DNA of 64,000 nucleotides from Clavibacter nebraskensis NCPPB 2581 (GTDB lineage Bacteria; Actinomycetota; Actinomycetes; Actinomycetales; Microbacteriaceae): NCBI RefSeq assembly GCF_000355695.1, contig NC_020891.1, positions 1,488,001 to 1,552,000 of the forward strand, read 5' to 3'. Shown piece by piece: positions 63,009 to 64,000 of this stretch (position 1 is its first letter; each line of letters starts with the position of its first letter). The notes under the pieces were generated by a model. It saw only the letters and a program-made list of their open reading frames with translations, ran no database searches and was not told where the DNA came from. The position numbers and the translations under genes were made by a program.

Positions 63009-64000
63009 ATGCCCGACTCCGCCGCCCCCGCACGCGCGGGCGGCCACCCGGACGGCACCGCCGACGGTCGCGGACGCACGGTGCTCGTCGTCGCGATCCT
63101 CGCCTCCTTCGTCGCGTTCCTCGACGGCACGGTCGTCAACGTCGCGCTGCCCGCGATCGGGGAGGACCTCGGCGGCGGGCTCGTCGTGCAGCAGTGGGTC
63201 GTGGACGCGTACCTCATCACCCTCGGCGCGCTGATCCTCCTGGCCGGCTCCCTCTCCGACGCCTTCGGCCGCGTGCGGGTGCTCCGCTGGGGGCTCGTCG
63301 GCTTCGGCGTCACGTCGCTCGTGTGCGCGATCGCGCCGACCGCCGGGATCCTCATCGCCGCGCGCGCCGCCCAGGGTGCCGCCGGTGCCCTGCTCGTGCC
63401 GAGCTCCCTGGCCCTCCTCGCGCAGGCCTTCCGCGGACTCGCGCAGGCGAAGGCCATCGGCTCCTGGACGGCGTGGACCGGCACCGCGATGCTCGTGGGC
63501 CCCGTCCTCGGCGGCGTCCTGGTGGACGCCCTCGACTGGCGGCTCGTGTTCGAGATCAACGTGCTCCCCATCGCCGTGACCCTCGTCCTGCTCGCCCGGC
63601 TGCCGCGCGACGCGCCCGTCGCCGACGGCACGCGCGTGGACGTGCCGGGAGCGGCGCTCGGCGCCCTGGGGATCGGCGGCCCCGTCTTCGCGCTCATCGA
63701 GCAGTCGCGGCTCGGCCTCGGCCACCCGCTCGTGGTCGGCAGCCTCGTGGTCGGCGTCGCGTGCCTCGTGCTGTTCGTGGTGCGCGAGCGCTCCACCCCG
63801 CACCCGATGCTGCCGCTCGCGCTCTTCCGGGAGCGGGACTTCCTCGTCGGCAACATCGCGACCGTCGGGATCTACGGCGCGCTGTCGCTCGGCGGCTTCG
63901 TGATCGCGGTCTTCCTGCAGCAGACGGGCGGGCTGTCGGCGACGGCCGCGGGCTTCGCGCTCGTGCCGACCACCGTGATCATGCTGCTGCTGTCGACGCG
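63009..64000 (+). CDS. MFS transporter, DHA2 (EmrB/QacA-like) family, 3' end outside window
   Basis: The first 330 residues are visible and contain about nine membrane helices. Helix 1 carries FVAFLDGTVVNVALPAIGEDL, and the loop after helix 2 has GSLSDAFGRVRVL, the MFS signature. Motif C-like GTAMLVGPVLGGVLVD indicates a drug:proton antiporter of the 14-helix type. Substrate unknown. CATACT ends 6 bases before the ATG. The gene continues beyond the right edge. Confidence 0.92.
   Translation, partial: MPDSAAPARAGGHPDGTADGRGRTVLVVAILASFVAFLDGTVVNVALPAIGEDLGGGLVVQQWVVDAYLITLGALILLAGSLSDAFGRVRVLRWGLVGFGVTSLVCAIAPTAGILIAARAAQGAAGALLVPSSLALLAQAFRGLAQAKAIGSWTAWTGTAMLVGPVLGGVLVDALDWRLVFEINVLPIAVTLVLLARLPRDAPVADGTRVDVPGAALGALGIGGPVFALIEQSRLGLGHPLVVGSLVVGVACLVLFVVRERSTPHPMLPLALFRERDFLVGNIATVGIYGALSLGGFVIAVFLQQTGGLSATAAGFALVPTTVIMLLLST

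Overview
The window is one continuous piece of very GC-rich bacterial chromosome. Gene content and style point to an actinobacterium of the family Microbacteriaceae: paired clpP1/clpP2 genes, GTP-dependent PEP carboxykinase, a Ski2-like helicase with a DUF3516-type tail, a translational T-box before ileS, and many leaderless genes. A plant-associated genus such as Clavibacter fits best, because there is a (broken) bacterial expansin gene. The genus is inferred, not proven. I see no prophage, insertion sequence, CRISPR array or rRNA operon. Most of the window is ordinary core chromosome.

Left part (1-21.4 kb): a giant polytopic membrane protein runs off the left edge. Then come tRNA-Gly and tRNA-Pro, trigger factor, the clpP1-clpP2 pair, and clpX separated from them by an inserted sfnG-like flavin monooxygenase. 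These genes form a protein folding and quality-control block. An M3 metallopeptidase and a methyltransferase diverge from a perfectly symmetrical promoter. A valS-GNAT-small protein operon follows, then pckG, which is divergent from an XRE/IrrE-like (RamB-type) regulator.

Middle part (21.4-47.7 kb): a peptide/nickel-type ABC importer operon is divergent from its probable TetR repressor, with a good operator candidate between them. Next are an expansin gene interrupted by an in-frame TAG, a methyltransferase, and a T-box-controlled ileS-folC-DUF4233-ndk operon. VKOR, RNase E/G, and rplU-rpmA-obgE-proB-proA follow. The nadD-hypothetical-rsfS-zinc ribbon run closes this part at tRNA-Ala.

Right part (47.7-64 kb): a NERD-domain membrane protein, a GDSL lipoprotein, and a complete fructose uptake operon (deoR-fruK-fruA-ptsH). 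An unusual zinc-ribbon SDR protein, the helicase-SDR pair, hisC, two alpha/beta hydrolases and an MFS exporter cut by the right edge complete the window.

The most noteworthy signals are: (i) at least ten genes with a -10-like hexamer exactly 5-7 bases before the start codon, implying leaderless mRNAs, including one divergent pair sharing an 11-bp inverted repeat; (ii) the expansin nonsense mutation; (iii) an SDR family protein with a zinc ribbon and no tyrosine at the YxxxK position; (iv) tandem repeats and a ClgR-like site before clpP1; (v) the ultrashort-type T-box of ileS. No clearly new multi-gene system is visible. The least-understood proteins are the giant zinc-ribbon membrane protein, the disordered one-helix protein between nadD and rsfS, and the NERD protein.
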